From Pseudalkalibacillus hwajinpoensis (lineage in GTDB: Bacteria; Bacillota; Bacilli; Bacillales; Guptibacillaceae), in assembly GCF_015234585.1 (NCBI RefSeq), contig NZ_JADFCM010000008.1, positions 1,922,001 to 1,986,000 of the forward strand: a stretch of DNA of 64,000 nucleotides, in the 5' to 3' direction. Both the position numbers and the translations under genes were made by a program. Positions 8,856 through 18,542 of this stretch are shown here, piece after piece. Numbering within the stretch: position 1 is the stretch's first letter; each line of letters opens with the position of its first letter. The notes under the pieces were generated by a model. The model was not told the DNA's origin, did not search any database, and was given only the letters and a program-made list of their open reading frames with translations.

Positions 8856-9656
8856 TTATTCTACGGTGTCTTGACCAAACCATTTCTCAATAAGCTCGTC
8901 CATCTTGCCATTTTCTTTCATTTCTTTAATTACTTCGTTAAATTCTTCAGTCAGTTCACTATCTTTCGGAAAAGCGACAGCTGACCCTGCTTCCTCGGTA
9001 TTAGGAAGGTTCTCACCAGTTAAATCTTCATTACTTTCTAAGTAGCCCTTCGCTACCGTATCTTCAATAATAATGGCATCGTAACGTCCTGACTTAAGTT
9101 CTTGAATCAGTTCTGGAATTCGATTTAATGTGATAATCTCCATATTTATTCCACTGTCTTTTAGCTCATTCGCTTTATCTTCTTGAATCGATCCAAGCTG
9201 AACACCAACTTTTGCTCCGTTAAGGTCTTCTGGCTTTGACATTTTATTATCTGATGAAGAAACAATCATGTGATTAGCTGAATAATAAATTTCTGAGAAA
9301 TCAACATTTTCCTTACGTTCATCTGTAGGCGTCATTCCTGCAAGAACGAAATCAACACGTTCACTACTTAGTGCTGTAATTAATCCGCTAAAATCCATAT
9401 CTTTAATTTCCACATTATATCCCAACTCATCAGCGATGTAGTTTGCAATATCGACGTCAAAACCAATAATATCTTCTCCTTTTGCAGAATCAATATATTC
9501 AAACGGCGGATAATCTGCTGAAGTTCCCATAATGAGCGTTTCTTCAGATGAACCTCCACTTTCTTCTTCGTTCGAATTTTCATTTGAAGATCCGCATGCA
9601 ACTAGTGCCATCACCATGAATAATCCAACTATAACCATTAGCCAATTTTTCTTCAT
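8856..9656 (-). CDS. artP: Amino acid ABC transporter substrate-binding lipoprotein
   Basis: 266 aa. A lipoprotein signal peptide (MKKNWLMVIVGLFMVMALVAC) has its lipobox cysteine at 21, followed by a Ser/Asn/Glu-rich linker and a family 3 solute-binding domain (GTSADYPPFEYID, GFDVDIANYIAD, GLITALSSERVDFVLAGMT). It is anchored to the outer face of the membrane and delivers a polar amino acid to ArtQR. First gene of artPQR; an ARG-box-like sequence precedes its promoter region, consistent with control by AhrC encoded in this window. Arginine is the likely ligand by synteny. Confidence 0.93.
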   Translation of the reverse strand: MKKNWLMVIVGLFMVMALVACGSSNENSNEEESGGSSEETLIMGTSADYPPFEYIDSAKGEDIIGFDVDIANYIADELGYNVEIKDMDFSGLITALSSERVDFVLAGMTPTDERKENVDFSEIYYSANHMIVSSSDNKMSKPEDLNGAKVGVQLGSIQEDKANELKDSGINMEIITLNRIPELIQELKSGRYDAIIIEDTVAKGYLESNEDLTGENLPNTEEAGSAVAFPKDSELTEEFNEVIKEMKENGKMDELIEKWFGQDTVE

Positions 9657-9734
9657 TTTAATTCCCCCTGATCAATGTATAATAATTCGTTTTTTTGTAT
9701 ATTGATTACTATAGCAGATAATAATTTAGATTTC

Positions 9735-9750
9735 TACATATTTATTCATA
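9735..9750 (-). promoter_or_regulatory. ARG-box-like site upstream of artP
   Basis: On the minus strand TATGAATAAATATGTA matches the left half and AT-rich centre of the arginine repressor box (TGAAT-W4-ATTCA type). A second TATGAAAT lies just upstream. It abuts a weak -35 (TAGAAA) placed 17 bp from TATAGT. Predicted AhrC operator. Confidence 0.4.
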
Positions 9751-9857
9751 TAATTTCATATAAATTAAAGTTGTTAAATTCGGTTTATTCTGTATTATTA
9801 AACAAAAATCCCTCTTGTTCCTTCTTAATTAAAGAAGCAGGAACTAATATTATATGC

Positions 9858-9891
9858 AAAAAAGCACCAGGCAAGTTTGCCTGGTGCTTTT
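9858..9891 (-). terminator. Terminator of brxB
   Basis: A perfect 14-bp stem (AAAGCACCAGGCAA with its complement, 2-nt loop) is followed on the minus strand by a T-run. Confidence 0.88.
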
Positions 9892-9908
9892 GAGTAAACG
9901 AGTTCAAT

Positions 9909-10337
9909 TTAACAATATTTATTAAATAAGTATTGTAGCATTCCAGATACTTCTTCAGGATCGCTACCTTCGATTTCATGACGTTCAACCATATTAATAA
10001 TTTTTCCGTCTTTTAATATAGCAAACGATGGAGAAGATGGTGCAAAACCTTTGAAGTATGAACGTGCTGTTGCTGTAGCCTCTTTATCTTGACCTGCAAA
10101 CACAGTTACAAGTTGATCTGGCACCTTCTCGTTTGTAATAGCCATTTTTGCAGCCGGTCGCGCAACCCCTCCTGCACATCCACATACAGAGTTTACCATC
10201 ACAAGCGTTGTTCCTTTACTTGTCACAACCTCTTCTACTTCTTCAGAAGTTGTTAATTCTTTATATCCTGCTGCTTTGATTTCTTCACGAGCTGTTGCAA
10301 CAACGTCGTTCATAAATAAATTAAAGTCCATAGACAT
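9909..10337 (-). CDS. brxB: Bacilliredoxin BrxB (YphP/YqiW family)
   Basis: 142 aa, thioredoxin-fold member of the UPF0403 family with the diagnostic [15 protein letters not shown] block; the CGC motif is at Cys52-Cys54. BrxA/BrxB remove bacillithiol from S-bacillithiolated proteins after oxidative stress in the cytosol. GGGAGG lies 8-9 nt before the ATG. It is monocistronic: an intrinsic terminator follows, and the bkd operon upstream has its own terminator. It occupies the same place as yqiW in B. subtilis. Confidence 0.93.
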   Translation of the reverse strand: MSMDFNLFMNDVVATAREEIKAAGYKELTTSEEVEEVVTSKGTTLVMVNSVCGCAGGVARPAAKMAITNEKVPDQLVTVFAGQDKEATATARSYFKGFAPSSPSFAILKDGKIINMVERHEIEGSDPEEVSGMLQYLFNKYC

Positions 10338-10424
10338 TTTATATTCCTCCCTTTATCATGAAACCTTCTCTCTTATTGTATCGCGAATCCCTATACTTTT
10401 CCAAGAAACGCTTTCAAACTTTAT

Positions 10425-10460
10425 CAAAAAAAACAGCCATCCCGAGTAGGAACGGCTGTA
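10425..10460 (-). terminator. Terminator of the bkd operon
   Basis: ACAGCC...GGCTGT hairpin (10433-10459, inner TCC/GGA pairing) followed on the minus strand by eight T. It closes ptb-bcd-buk-lpdV-bkdAA-bkdAB-bkdB. Confidence 0.85.
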
Positions 10461-10464
10461 TTTC

Positions 10465-11760
10465 TTAATAAACGGAAGTATTGTCTTTTGAAATCGTCTC
10501 TAGGTTTTCTTTTACCCGAGCAAGAAACTTACCGCAAATCATGCCATCTAGAACTCTATGGTCAAGAGAAAGGCAAAGGTTAACCATATCACGAACAGCA
10601 ATCATACCGTTGTTCATAACTACAGGACGCTTCACAATACTCTCAACTTGAAGAATGGCTGCTTGAGGATAGTTTATAATCCCCATTGATTGAACAGAGC
10701 CGAAAGATCCAGTGTTATTCACAGTGAATGTTCCACCCTGCATTTCTTCACCCTTCAATTTACCCGTTTTCGCTTTTTGAGCAAGCTCTTTCACTTCGCG
10801 AGCAATGCCTTTAATTGATTTTTCGTCTGCATTTTTAATAACAGGGACGAAAAGAGATTCATCTGTTCCTACAGCAATGGAAATATTAATATCTTTTTTC
10901 TGAACGATCTTATCGCCAGCCCACATTGAATTCATTTGAGGGAATTCTTTCAGAGCTTCTACGACAGCTTTAACAAAGAACGCAAAGAACGTTAAGCCAT
11001 ATCCTTCCTTCTTCTTAAAGTCATCTTTTATCCCATTTCGATATTCAACGAGATTCGTTACGTCAACTTCAATCATCGTCCATGCATGTGGCGCTTCATG
11101 CTTACTGCGAAGCATATTGTTGGCAATCGCACGACGAACACCAGTAACAGGAATTTCAATATCCCCTTCTGCTACAGGAACATCTGCTCCTTTTCCTTCA
11201 GAAGTTTCTTTCACTGGAGCTTTTGGAGCTTCTTTCTTCTCTTCCTTCTTGCTAACAGCTTTAGGTTCTTCTTTAGGTGCTGGCATTTCACCTGATTCAA
11301 TCACCTTCTGGATATCTTTACGGGTAATACGCCCACCTTTACCAGAACCGCTTATTTGTTCAAGATCAAGATTGTTTTCCTGAGCCATACGGAGAACAGC
11401 TGGTGAATAACGACGTTTCATCGGCTGATCTACTTCTTCTTGATCTTTTTTATCTTCAGATAAATTCTCTATCGCTTTTTGACCAGTAGATTCTTCTTGC
11501 TTTTCTTCTGATGCTCCACCTTCAATATCGATATAGCAAACCAGTTCGCCTACTTCAATCGTATCGCCTTCTGCAGCTACAAGCTCTTTAATTACGCCTG
11601 TATAAGATGATGGAACTTCCGCATTCACTTTATCAGTATTTACTTCCGCAATTGGATCGTACTTATTAACAGTATCGCCAACTTCAACTAGCCATTTCTC
11701 AATTGTACCTTCTGTGACACTCTCGCCCAACTGGGGCATGAGTATTTTTTCAACTGCCAC
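10465..11760 (-). CDS. bkdB: Branched-chain 2-oxoacid dehydrogenase E2 (dihydrolipoyl acyltransferase)
   Basis: 431-aa core of the branched-chain oxoacid dehydrogenase complex. Domains in order: a lipoyl domain (1-76; lipoylated Lys44 in NTDKVNAEV), an acidic Lys/Glu/Pro/Ala-rich linker, a peripheral-subunit binding domain near 114-150 (RYSPAVLRMAQENNLDLEQI), a second flexible linker, and the catalytic acyltransferase domain ending in LDHRVLDG with catalytic His and Asp. It transfers isobutyryl, 2-methylbutyryl or isovaleryl groups to CoA. Lipoylation would depend on LipM encoded at 53.3 kb. Last gene of the operon, 27 nt after bkdAB. Confidence 0.96.
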   Translation of the reverse strand: MAVEKILMPQLGESVTEGTIEKWLVEVGDTVNKYDPIAEVNTDKVNAEVPSSYTGVIKELVAAEGDTIEVGELVCYIDIEGGASEEKQEESTGQKAIENLSEDKKDQEEVDQPMKRRYSPAVLRMAQENNLDLEQISGSGKGGRITRKDIQKVIESGEMPAPKEEPKAVSKKEEKKEAPKAPVKETSEGKGADVPVAEGDIEIPVTGVRRAIANNMLRSKHEAPHAWTMIEVDVTNLVEYRNGIKDDFKKKEGYGLTFFAFFVKAVVEALKEFPQMNSMWAGDKIVQKKDINISIAVGTDESLFVPVIKNADEKSIKGIAREVKELAQKAKTGKLKGEEMQGGTFTVNNTGSFGSVQSMGIINYPQAAILQVESIVKRPVVMNNGMIAVRDMVNLCLSLDHRVLDGMICGKFLARVKENLETISKDNTSVY

Positions 11761-11787
11761 TCTAATCCCTCCTATTCATCCCACGGT

Positions 11788-12771
11788 TTAAAATTCAGCT
11801 AATTCACGCATCGCTTTCTCGACTTTATCAGGATTTAACATGAAATATTTCTCCATCGGAGGAGAATACGGCATTGCTGGGACATCAGGTCCTGCAAGGC
11901 GTTGAATTGGAGCGTCAAGATCAAAAAGACACTCTTCCGCAATAATCGCTGAAACTTCACTAATAATGCTTCCTTCTTTATTATCCTCTGTAACAAGAAG
12001 AACCTTTCCTGTCTTCTTCGCCGCTTCTACAATCGCTTCACGATCAAGCGGGTATACTGTTCGAAGATCAAGAACATGAGCAGAAATACCGTCTTTCTCA
12101 AGCTTCTCGGCTGCTTGAAGGGCAAAGTGAACGCTTAGACCGTATGTAATTACCGTGATATCGTCACCCTCACGCTTCACATCCGCTTTTCCTATTGGAA
12201 GCGTATATTCTTCTTCAGGCACCTGTCCTTTAATTAAACGATAAGCTCGTTTATGCTCAAAGAAAAGAACTGGATCGTCATCACGAATCGCTGCTTTTAG
12301 CAATCCTTTTGCATCGTAAGGTGTTGATGGCATAACAATTTTAAGTCCCGGTACATTAGCAAAAAGTGCTTCGACAGATTGCGAATGATAAAGGGCACCA
12401 TGCACTCCACCACCATACGGAGCACGAATGGTAATTGGACAGCTCCAATCATTATTAGAACGATAACGAATTTTTGCTGCTTCTGATACGATTTGATTGA
12501 CCGCAGGCATGATGAAATCAGCAAACTGCATCTCAGCTACAGGACGCATCCCATACATTGCAGCACCGATACCAACGCCTGCGATAGCAGACTCTGCAAG
12601 TGGAGTATCAATCACTCGTTGTTCTCCAAACTCATCATACAAACCATCAGTAGCGCGGAAAACTCCACCTCGTACCCCTACATCTTCACCTAATACAAAG
12701 ACTTTCTTATCGCGCTGCATTTCTTCTCTTAGGGCCTGGGTTATCGCTTGAATATATGAAATAACTGGCAT
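11788..12771 (-). CDS. bkdAB: Branched-chain 2-oxoacid dehydrogenase E1 beta subunit
   Basis: 327 aa. It has the transketolase pyrimidine-binding domain (LGEDVGVRGGVFRATDGL, DTPLAESAIAGVGIGAAM, MQFADFIMPAVNQIVSEAAK) and the C-terminal transketolase domain (VITYGLSVHFALQAAEKL, LDLRTVYPLD). It pairs with BkdAA to form the thiamine-diphosphate-dependent E1 that decarboxylates 2-oxoisovalerate, 2-oxoisocaproate and 2-oxo-3-methylvalerate. The gene lies 12 nt after bkdAA. The products feed branched-chain fatty acid synthesis, which is important for Bacillus membranes. Confidence 0.96.
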   Translation of the reverse strand: MPVISYIQAITQALREEMQRDKKVFVLGEDVGVRGGVFRATDGLYDEFGEQRVIDTPLAESAIAGVGIGAAMYGMRPVAEMQFADFIMPAVNQIVSEAAKIRYRSNNDWSCPITIRAPYGGGVHGALYHSQSVEALFANVPGLKIVMPSTPYDAKGLLKAAIRDDDPVLFFEHKRAYRLIKGQVPEEEYTLPIGKADVKREGDDITVITYGLSVHFALQAAEKLEKDGISAHVLDLRTVYPLDREAIVEAAKKTGKVLLVTEDNKEGSIISEVSAIIAEECLFDLDAPIQRLAGPDVPAMPYSPPMEKYFMLNPDKVEKAMRELAEF

Positions 12772-12783
12772 AATGGTTCCCCC

Positions 12784-13776
12784 TTACTCTGCGTATACAT
12801 GCTTCATTGCATCTTCGGCAGGTGCATAATCCGCATTTTCTGCGTATTCTGTTGCTTCATCGACCTCTTTTTGAACACGGTCGTGAATTTCTTTTTCAAT
12901 CTCATCTGTTAGAACGCCAACCTCTTTTAAATAAGCTGCAAAGGTAATGATCGCATCCTTTTTCTTAGCTTCTTCTACTTCCTCACGCGTACGATAGGCG
13001 CGATCGTCGTCATCACTTGAGTGAGGCGTTAAACGATAAGAAACAGTCTCAATTAATGTTGGACCATCACCGCGACGTCCTCTTTCAACTGCTTCTTTTG
13101 ATGCTTCATATACAGCAAGTGGATCATTTCCATCAACAGTTACTCCTGGCATACCATAACCGATAGCACGGTCTGACACCTTCTCACAAGCTAACTGCTT
13201 AGAAACTGGTACTGAAATCGCATATTTATTGTTTTCACATACGAATAGAACTGGTAACTTATGAACACCAGCAAAGTTTGCTGCTTCGTGGAAATCACCC
13301 TGGTTCGATGAACCTTCACCGAATGAGCAGAATGTGACAAGGTCTTTCCCTTCCATACGCCCCGCAAGAGCAAATCCTACCGCATGTGGTACTTGCGTTG
13401 TTACTGGAGAAGATCCAGTAATAATATTATTCTTCTTCTGTCCGAAGTGTCCAGGCATTTGACGACCTGCAGAGTTTGGATCTTCTGCTTTCGCAAATCC
13501 AGATAGCATAAGGTCTTTTGCAGTCATACCGAACGCAAGGACAACTCCCATATCACGATAATAAGGAGCGACAAAATCTTTTTCTGGATCCATTGCAAAG
13601 GCAGAGCCTACCTGTGCGGCCTCCTGCCCTTGACAAGAGATTACAAATGGAATTTTCCCAGCTCGGTTAAGTAACCACATGCGTTCATCAATTTTACGAG
13701 CCATTAACATTGTTTCAAACATTTCGAGCACTCTTTCATCAGAGAGACCTAATGCTTCATGACGATTTTCAGCCAT
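12784..13776 (-). CDS. bkdAA: Branched-chain 2-oxoacid dehydrogenase E1 alpha subunit
   Basis: 330 aa. The thiamine diphosphate/Mg binding segment GEGSSNQGDFHEAANFA...CENNKYAIS (about residues 153-190) and the phosphorylation-loop-like segment RLTPHSSDDDDRAYR are clear. It forms the alpha2beta2 E1 with BkdAB. AGGAGG precedes the ATG by about 8 nt. Fourth from last in the operon, 28 nt after lpdV. The pairing with bcd, buk and ptb in the operon marks this as the branched-chain complex rather than pyruvate dehydrogenase. Confidence 0.96.
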   Translation of the reverse strand: MAENRHEALGLSDERVLEMFETMLMARKIDERMWLLNRAGKIPFVISCQGQEAAQVGSAFAMDPEKDFVAPYYRDMGVVLAFGMTAKDLMLSGFAKAEDPNSAGRQMPGHFGQKKNNIITGSSPVTTQVPHAVGFALAGRMEGKDLVTFCSFGEGSSNQGDFHEAANFAGVHKLPVLFVCENNKYAISVPVSKQLACEKVSDRAIGYGMPGVTVDGNDPLAVYEASKEAVERGRRGDGPTLIETVSYRLTPHSSDDDDRAYRTREEVEEAKKKDAIITFAAYLKEVGVLTDEIEKEIHDRVQKEVDEATEYAENADYAPAEDAMKHVYAE

Positions 13777-13804
13777 AATGTTTTACCTCCTTATATAACC
13801 TTTA

Positions 13805-15226
13805 TTAAGAATGAATTGCTTTTCCATCCACTGCAAGCGCAGCTTCACCAATTGCCTCGGATAATGTTGGGTGAGGATGGATTGTATGTGCCACTTCCCA
13901 TGATGCAGCATCTAGTACTTTTGCAAGACCAGCTTCAGAAATCATATCTGTTACATGAGGACCAATCATATGTACGCCAAGGAGATCCTCGTTATCAGCA
14001 TCAGCTACAATTTTCACAAAACCATCAGACTCTCCAAAAACAAGCGCTTTGCCAATCGCTTTAAAAGGGAATTTCCCAATCTTAACATTATGACCTTGTT
14101 CTTTTGCCTGATCTTCTGTCAAGCCAACACTTGCCATTTCTGGACTGCTGTAAATGCAGCTAGAAACCATTGTGTAATCAATTGGTTCAGGATTTTGATC
14201 CGCTAAATGTTCAACGGCTGTAATCCCTTCATGAGAAGCCACGTGAGCCAGCTGCATACCTCCAATAACATCACCAATCGCATAAATATGAGATTCTTTC
14301 GTTTGGTAATATTCATTGGTCTGGATGACACCCTTCTCTACCTCGATCGTCGTGTTCTCAAGTCCAATGTTTTTCACATTTGCCTCACGCCCAACTGATA
14401 CAAGCATTTTGTCAGCAGTAAATGTTTTGGTTTCCCCTTCATGCTCAGCATTAATGGAGACACCATTATCTATTGTAAGAGAATCCCCCATCACCTTTGC
14501 TCCAGTGAAAAGCTTGATTCCTTTTTTCTTCATAAGCTTATGCGCTTCTTTAGAAATATCCTTGTCTTCTGTTGGTACGATCCGATCCGCATATTCTACA
14601 ACCGTAACGTCTACACCAAAATCAACAAGCATTGAAGCCCATTCAATCCCGATTACGCCTCCGCCGACAATGATGATCGAAGATGGTAGGCTTTCCATAC
14701 GAAGCGCTTCATCAGAAGTCATAACATATTCGCCATCTACTTCAAGGCCTGGAAGCGTACGCGGTTTAGAACCAGTTGCAACAATAACGTTTTTTGGAAT
14801 TAGCATTGCATTTTCTTCTCCGTTATTCATCTCGACTGAGACCGTACCAGGCATTGGAGAAAAGATAGATGGTCCAAGAATTCTACCAAAGCCCTCAAAT
14901 ACATCAATCTTCCCCTGCTTCATTAGGTGTTGAACACCTTTATGAAGTTGGTCAACGATTCCTTGTTTACGTTCTTGAACTTTCTTAAAGTCTAGCGCAA
15001 TTTCTTTAGCCATAACGCCAAATTCTTCACCGTGCTTAGCGGTAGCATACACTTCAGCACTTCGAAGCAATGCTTTACTAGGAATACATCCACGATGCAA
15101 ACACGTTCCACCAAGTTCACGTTTTTCAACGATTGCCGTTTTGAGACCAAGTTGTGAAGCCCGTATAGCGGCTACATAGCCACCAGTACCTCCACCCATA
15201 ATGACGAGATCATATTCTTCAGCCAT
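13805..15226 (-). CDS. lpdV: Dihydrolipoyl dehydrogenase (E3) of the branched-chain complex
   Basis: 473-aa flavoprotein disulfide reductase. The FAD site is GGGTGGYVAA (11-20), the redox-active disulfide Cys42/Cys47 is in GGTCLHRGCIPSK, the NAD site is IIVGGGVIGIEWAS, and the second FAD motif is IYAIGDVIGG. The dimer-interface catalytic pair is in HTIHPHPTLSE. It reoxidises dihydrolipoamide on BkdB and passes electrons to NAD+. It lies within the bkd operon after buk, with a gap of about 80 bp in which I see no promoter or terminator. Confidence 0.96.
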   Translation of the reverse strand: MAEEYDLVIMGGGTGGYVAAIRASQLGLKTAIVEKRELGGTCLHRGCIPSKALLRSAEVYATAKHGEEFGVMAKEIALDFKKVQERKQGIVDQLHKGVQHLMKQGKIDVFEGFGRILGPSIFSPMPGTVSVEMNNGEENAMLIPKNVIVATGSKPRTLPGLEVDGEYVMTSDEALRMESLPSSIIIVGGGVIGIEWASMLVDFGVDVTVVEYADRIVPTEDKDISKEAHKLMKKKGIKLFTGAKVMGDSLTIDNGVSINAEHEGETKTFTADKMLVSVGREANVKNIGLENTTIEVEKGVIQTNEYYQTKESHIYAIGDVIGGMQLAHVASHEGITAVEHLADQNPEPIDYTMVSSCIYSSPEMASVGLTEDQAKEQGHNVKIGKFPFKAIGKALVFGESDGFVKIVADADNEDLLGVHMIGPHVTDMISEAGLAKVLDAASWEVAHTIHPHPTLSEAIGEAALAVDGKAIHS

Positions 15227-15304
15227 TCAAATTCTCCTTTATAGAACAATTTATTCCCTTTTACAGTTAAGGTCGTAACGATCATACCAAAAGGTTAATA
15301 ACCA

Positions 15305-16411
15305 TTACATGACAGTCGATTCTACGGAAGAAACAGGGTATACTTTTGCCTTTTCTTCTTTTCTCAACACCCGTAATCCACCTTCAGCTAAAGCCTGAAG
15401 CTCATTTTCTCCAGGATGGACAATAACGTCAGCGATCCACTTAATCTGATCTGTTATTTGAGATACAAACTGCTTACCATATGCTAGTCCACCCGTTAAT
15501 ACAATCGCATCGACCTCTCCAGCAAGAACAGCGCTAGCAGCACCAATCTCTTTTGCTACTTGATATGCCATTGCGTCAAAAACGAGCTTTGCTCTCTCAT
15601 CACCTTCACTGATCCGCCGCTCTACTTTCACAGCATCATTCGTCCCCAGATAACCAACGTAACCAGCTTGTCCAACGAGCTTCTTCATAATTTCATCTGC
15701 ATAGTATTCTCCGGAGAAGCACATAGATACTAATTCTCCTACCGGAACTGTACCGGCACGTTCAGGTGAGAAAGGGCCTTCCCCATGCAAACCATTATTC
15801 ACATCAATAACTTTCCCTTTATGATGCGCGCCTACCGTAATCCCTCCACCCATATGAGTTACGATAAGGTTCAACTCTTCGTATTTACTATTCAGTTGGG
15901 ATGCAACTCTTCTAGCAACAGCCTTTTGGTTTAAGGCATGAAATATACTTTTGCGCTCTATTTCAGGCACTCCCGAAAGACGGGCGACATCTTGAAGCTC
16001 ATCCACAACAACCGGATCTACAATAAAAGAAGGAATATTTAGCTGTTCAGCAATTTCAAAGGCAATAATTCCACCTAAATTTGAAGCGTGTTCACCTGAG
16101 AAACCGTTTCGAAGATCTTCGAGCATCATGTCATTGACTGAATACGTCCCCCCTTCAATGGGACGTAATAAACCACCACGGCCTACTACTGCTGATAACC
16201 TCGAAATGTTAATATCTTCTTCATCTAACGCTTCAAGAATAGTGTTTTTTCTGAATTCATACTGATCGATGATGGTTTTGTATTGATTAATCTCATCCGT
16301 ATCGTGCCGTAATGATTTCTCAAATACGGCACGTTCATTATCAAAAACACCTATTTTAGTCGATGTTGATCCCGGGTTGATTACCAGAAGTCGATATTCT
16401 TTATCTGTCAC
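15305..16411 (-). CDS. buk: Butyrate kinase (branched-chain acyl kinase)
   Basis: 368 aa, member of the acetokinase family: N-terminal [14 protein letters not shown] phosphate-binding loop, [16 protein letters not shown], a [12 protein letters not shown] block, and a C-terminal [10 protein letters not shown]. It converts butyryl- or branched-chain acyl-phosphate and ADP into the free acid and ATP. With Ptb it gives substrate-level ATP from the acyl-CoAs made by the Bkd complex. The gene sits 14 nt downstream of bcd. Confidence 0.95.
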   Translation of the reverse strand: MTDKEYRLLVINPGSTSTKIGVFDNERAVFEKSLRHDTDEINQYKTIIDQYEFRKNTILEALDEEDINISRLSAVVGRGGLLRPIEGGTYSVNDMMLEDLRNGFSGEHASNLGGIIAFEIAEQLNIPSFIVDPVVVDELQDVARLSGVPEIERKSIFHALNQKAVARRVASQLNSKYEELNLIVTHMGGGITVGAHHKGKVIDVNNGLHGEGPFSPERAGTVPVGELVSMCFSGEYYADEIMKKLVGQAGYVGYLGTNDAVKVERRISEGDERAKLVFDAMAYQVAKEIGAASAVLAGEVDAIVLTGGLAYGKQFVSQITDQIKWIADVIVHPGENELQALAEGGLRVLRKEEKAKVYPVSSVESTVM

Positions 16412-16425
16412 TCGAAACCCTCCGT

Positions 16426-17523
16426 TTATCTGCGATGACCTAGAATGTGCTGAGAATTCATTAAGAATTGGCTTCTTGATTGCTTCATTTGCTCAATTCT
16501 TTCTTCAGCAAGGCGGTCAGCTGCTGCATAAGTAGGAATACCATCGCGTTTAGAGATTTCAATGACTTTCGCAATGGTGTCATAAATGCCATCAACACGT
16601 TTCATAGCGCGATCGCGATTATAACCATAAAGCTCATCAGCAACGTTAATAACGCCACCTGCGTTAATTACATAGTCCGGTGCATAAACGATACCCATTT
16701 CGTGAATCTGATCACCATGAGACGTTTCGCGAAGCTGGTTGTTGGCCGCTCCTGCAATAACTTTTGCTTTAATTTTCCCTATAGTCTCGTCATTAATAAT
16801 GGCACCAAGTGCACAAGGAGCGAAAATGTCGCACTCTACTTCGTAAATATCGTCCGGATCGACTGCTTTCGCTCCAAAATCAGCAACTGCACGATCAACA
16901 GATTCTTTGTTAATGTCAGTGACTACAAGTGAAGCTCCTTCTTCGTGAAGATGTTTGCAAAGGTTATATGCAACATTCCCAACACCCTGAACTGCTACTG
17001 TTTTACCTTCTAACGAATCGGTACCGAATGCTTCTTTTGCAGCTGCCTTCATTCCAACATAAACACCGTATGCTGTTACAGGAGAAGGGTTACCAGAAGA
17101 ACCAAATGCCGGTGAAATACCCGTTACATACTCTGTCTCTTCGTGGATCATATCCATATCTTGAACTGTCGTACCTACGTCTTCTGCAGTAATATAACGA
17201 CCATTTAGACCCTGAATGTAACGACCGAACGCACGGAACATTGCTTCGTTTTTGTCTTTGCGAGGGTCACCAATAATAACAGTTTTCCCCCCTCCAAGAT
17301 TCAAGCCAGCCGCAGCATTTTTGTAAGTCATCCCTTTTGCAAGACGAAGAGCATCTTCAAACGCCGCTTCTTCGGAAGCATATGTCCACATTCTTGTACC
17401 ACCAAGAGCTGGTCCTAGTGTTGTATCATGAATGGCGATAATCGCTTTTAATCCTGAAGCTTTATCCTGACAAACTACCACTTGTTCGTAATCATATTTC
17501 TCCATATAAGTAAAAAGTTCCAT
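16426..17523 (-). CDS. bcd: Leucine dehydrogenase
   Basis: 365 aa, Glu/Leu/Phe/Val dehydrogenase family. The catalytic lysine segment is [18 protein letters not shown], and the Rossmann NAD site is [17 protein letters not shown]. It reversibly deaminates leucine, valine and isoleucine to the 2-oxoacids that feed BkdAA/AB. GAGGGAG precedes the ATG by 6-7 nt. Second gene of the operon. Confidence 0.96.
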   Translation of the reverse strand: MELFTYMEKYDYEQVVVCQDKASGLKAIIAIHDTTLGPALGGTRMWTYASEEAAFEDALRLAKGMTYKNAAAGLNLGGGKTVIIGDPRKDKNEAMFRAFGRYIQGLNGRYITAEDVGTTVQDMDMIHEETEYVTGISPAFGSSGNPSPVTAYGVYVGMKAAAKEAFGTDSLEGKTVAVQGVGNVAYNLCKHLHEEGASLVVTDINKESVDRAVADFGAKAVDPDDIYEVECDIFAPCALGAIINDETIGKIKAKVIAGAANNQLRETSHGDQIHEMGIVYAPDYVINAGGVINVADELYGYNRDRAMKRVDGIYDTIAKVIEISKRDGIPTYAAADRLAEERIEQMKQSRSQFLMNSQHILGHRR

Positions 17524-17553
17524 TTAAATCTCCCTCTCTGTTTTCCTAAAAAT

Positions 17554-18450
17554 TTATTTAGCTGAACTAACCGCAAGCGCGATACTATAAACTTTACTTT
17601 GTGCACTATCTGCTCGAGAAGTTAAAACAATTGGCGCCTTTGCACCTGCAATAACTCCACCAACTTTTGCATTTGCAAAATAAACGAGTGATTTATATAG
17701 TGCATTCCCCACTTCAATTGAAGGAACAAGAAGAATGTCTGCTTTTCCTGCAACTTCACTCTTTATCCCTTTATGCTCAGCTGCCTCGACAGAAATAGCA
17801 TTATCTAGTGCAAGTGGTCCATCAATGATACAATCAGCAATTTGACCTCTATTGTTCATTTGTGTAAGTGCTGATGCATCCAGCGTCGCCTGCATAGCAG
17901 GATTGACCACTTCTACCGCAGCAAGCGGTACAACTTTAGGTAATGTGACACCAATGCTTTTCGCAATATATACAGCGTTTTTAACAATTTCAACCTTTTG
18001 CGTTAAGTCCGGGGCAATATTCATACCTGAGTCTGTCACGAAGATCAGGCGTTCGTATCCCTGAACGTCAAACGCAGCTATGTGAGAAAGTACTTTTCCT
18101 TTTCGTAACCCATATTCTTTATTTAAAACTTCTTTTAAAATAACCGAAGTGGAGACCATTCCTTTCATTAACACATCGGCTTCTCCGTTTCTAACCGCCA
18201 TCACAGCAGCTCTCGAAGCCTCCTGGTCTGATCGAGCCTGTACAACCTTGATAAATGTTGATTGAGATAATCCGTGATCGTCCAACATTTGCTCGATTTC
18301 GTTCTGATCTCCGTAAAGGATGAATGAAGCAAGTTGTTTGTCAATGGCTTTATGAACTGCTTCAATCACTTCTTGATCTGCCGCGGAGGCAAGCGCAACT
18401 GTTTTAGTCGGCTGCTCCGCTACCTTCTTCACAAGTTGATCTAGATTCAT
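17554..18450 (-). CDS. ptb: Phosphate butyryltransferase
   Basis: 298 aa, phosphate acetyl/butyryl-transferase family (DVLMKGMVSTSVILKEVLNKEYGLRKG, FVTDSGMNIAPDL, ADILLVPSIEVGNALYKSL). It exchanges the CoA of butyryl- or branched-chain acyl-CoA for phosphate, making the substrate of Buk. It is the promoter-proximal gene of the bkd operon. A sigma-54 type promoter lies about 35-50 bp upstream of the start, so the operon should need BkdR. Confidence 0.95.
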   Translation of the reverse strand: MNLDQLVKKVAEQPTKTVALASAADQEVIEAVHKAIDKQLASFILYGDQNEIEQMLDDHGLSQSTFIKVVQARSDQEASRAAVMAVRNGEADVLMKGMVSTSVILKEVLNKEYGLRKGKVLSHIAAFDVQGYERLIFVTDSGMNIAPDLTQKVEIVKNAVYIAKSIGVTLPKVVPLAAVEVVNPAMQATLDASALTQMNNRGQIADCIIDGPLALDNAISVEAAEHKGIKSEVAGKADILLVPSIEVGNALYKSLVYFANAKVGGVIAGAKAPIVLTSRADSAQSKVYSIALAVSSAK

Positions 18451-18483
18451 TGATGTCCCTCCTTTTACGCCATCATACTATTA

Positions 18484-18499
18484 TGCAAGTTCCATGCCA
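18484..18499 (-). promoter_or_regulatory. Sigma-54 (SigL) promoter of the ptb-bcd-buk-lpdV-bkd operon
   Basis: The minus strand reads TGGCATGGAACTTGCA, an almost exact -24/-12 element (TGGCAC-N5-TTGCA) with the GG and GC pairs 10 nt apart. It is about 34 bp upstream of ptb and directly downstream of the sigma-54 activator gene bkdR. Confidence 0.92.
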
Positions 18500-18506
18500 A
18501 TTCTCA

Positions 18507-18523
18507 CTTGTTGACGCAACAAG
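18507..18523. repeat. Short dyad between enhancer-like palindrome and sigma-54 promoter
   Basis: CTTGTTG-ACG-CAACAAG is a perfect 7-bp inverted repeat just upstream of the -24 element. It may bind a regulator; none is assigned. Confidence 0.5.
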
Positions 18524-18542
18524 GATTCGCGGTTATTGAACT

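Noticed and set aside
9785..9988. 67-codon minus-strand ORF spanning the brxB terminator
   Set aside because: It crosses a strong terminator and overlaps brxB in another frame.
14316..14933. 205-codon plus-strand ORF opposite lpdV
   Set aside because: Serine/proline/threonine-rich shadow of a clear flavoprotein gene; no ribosome site.
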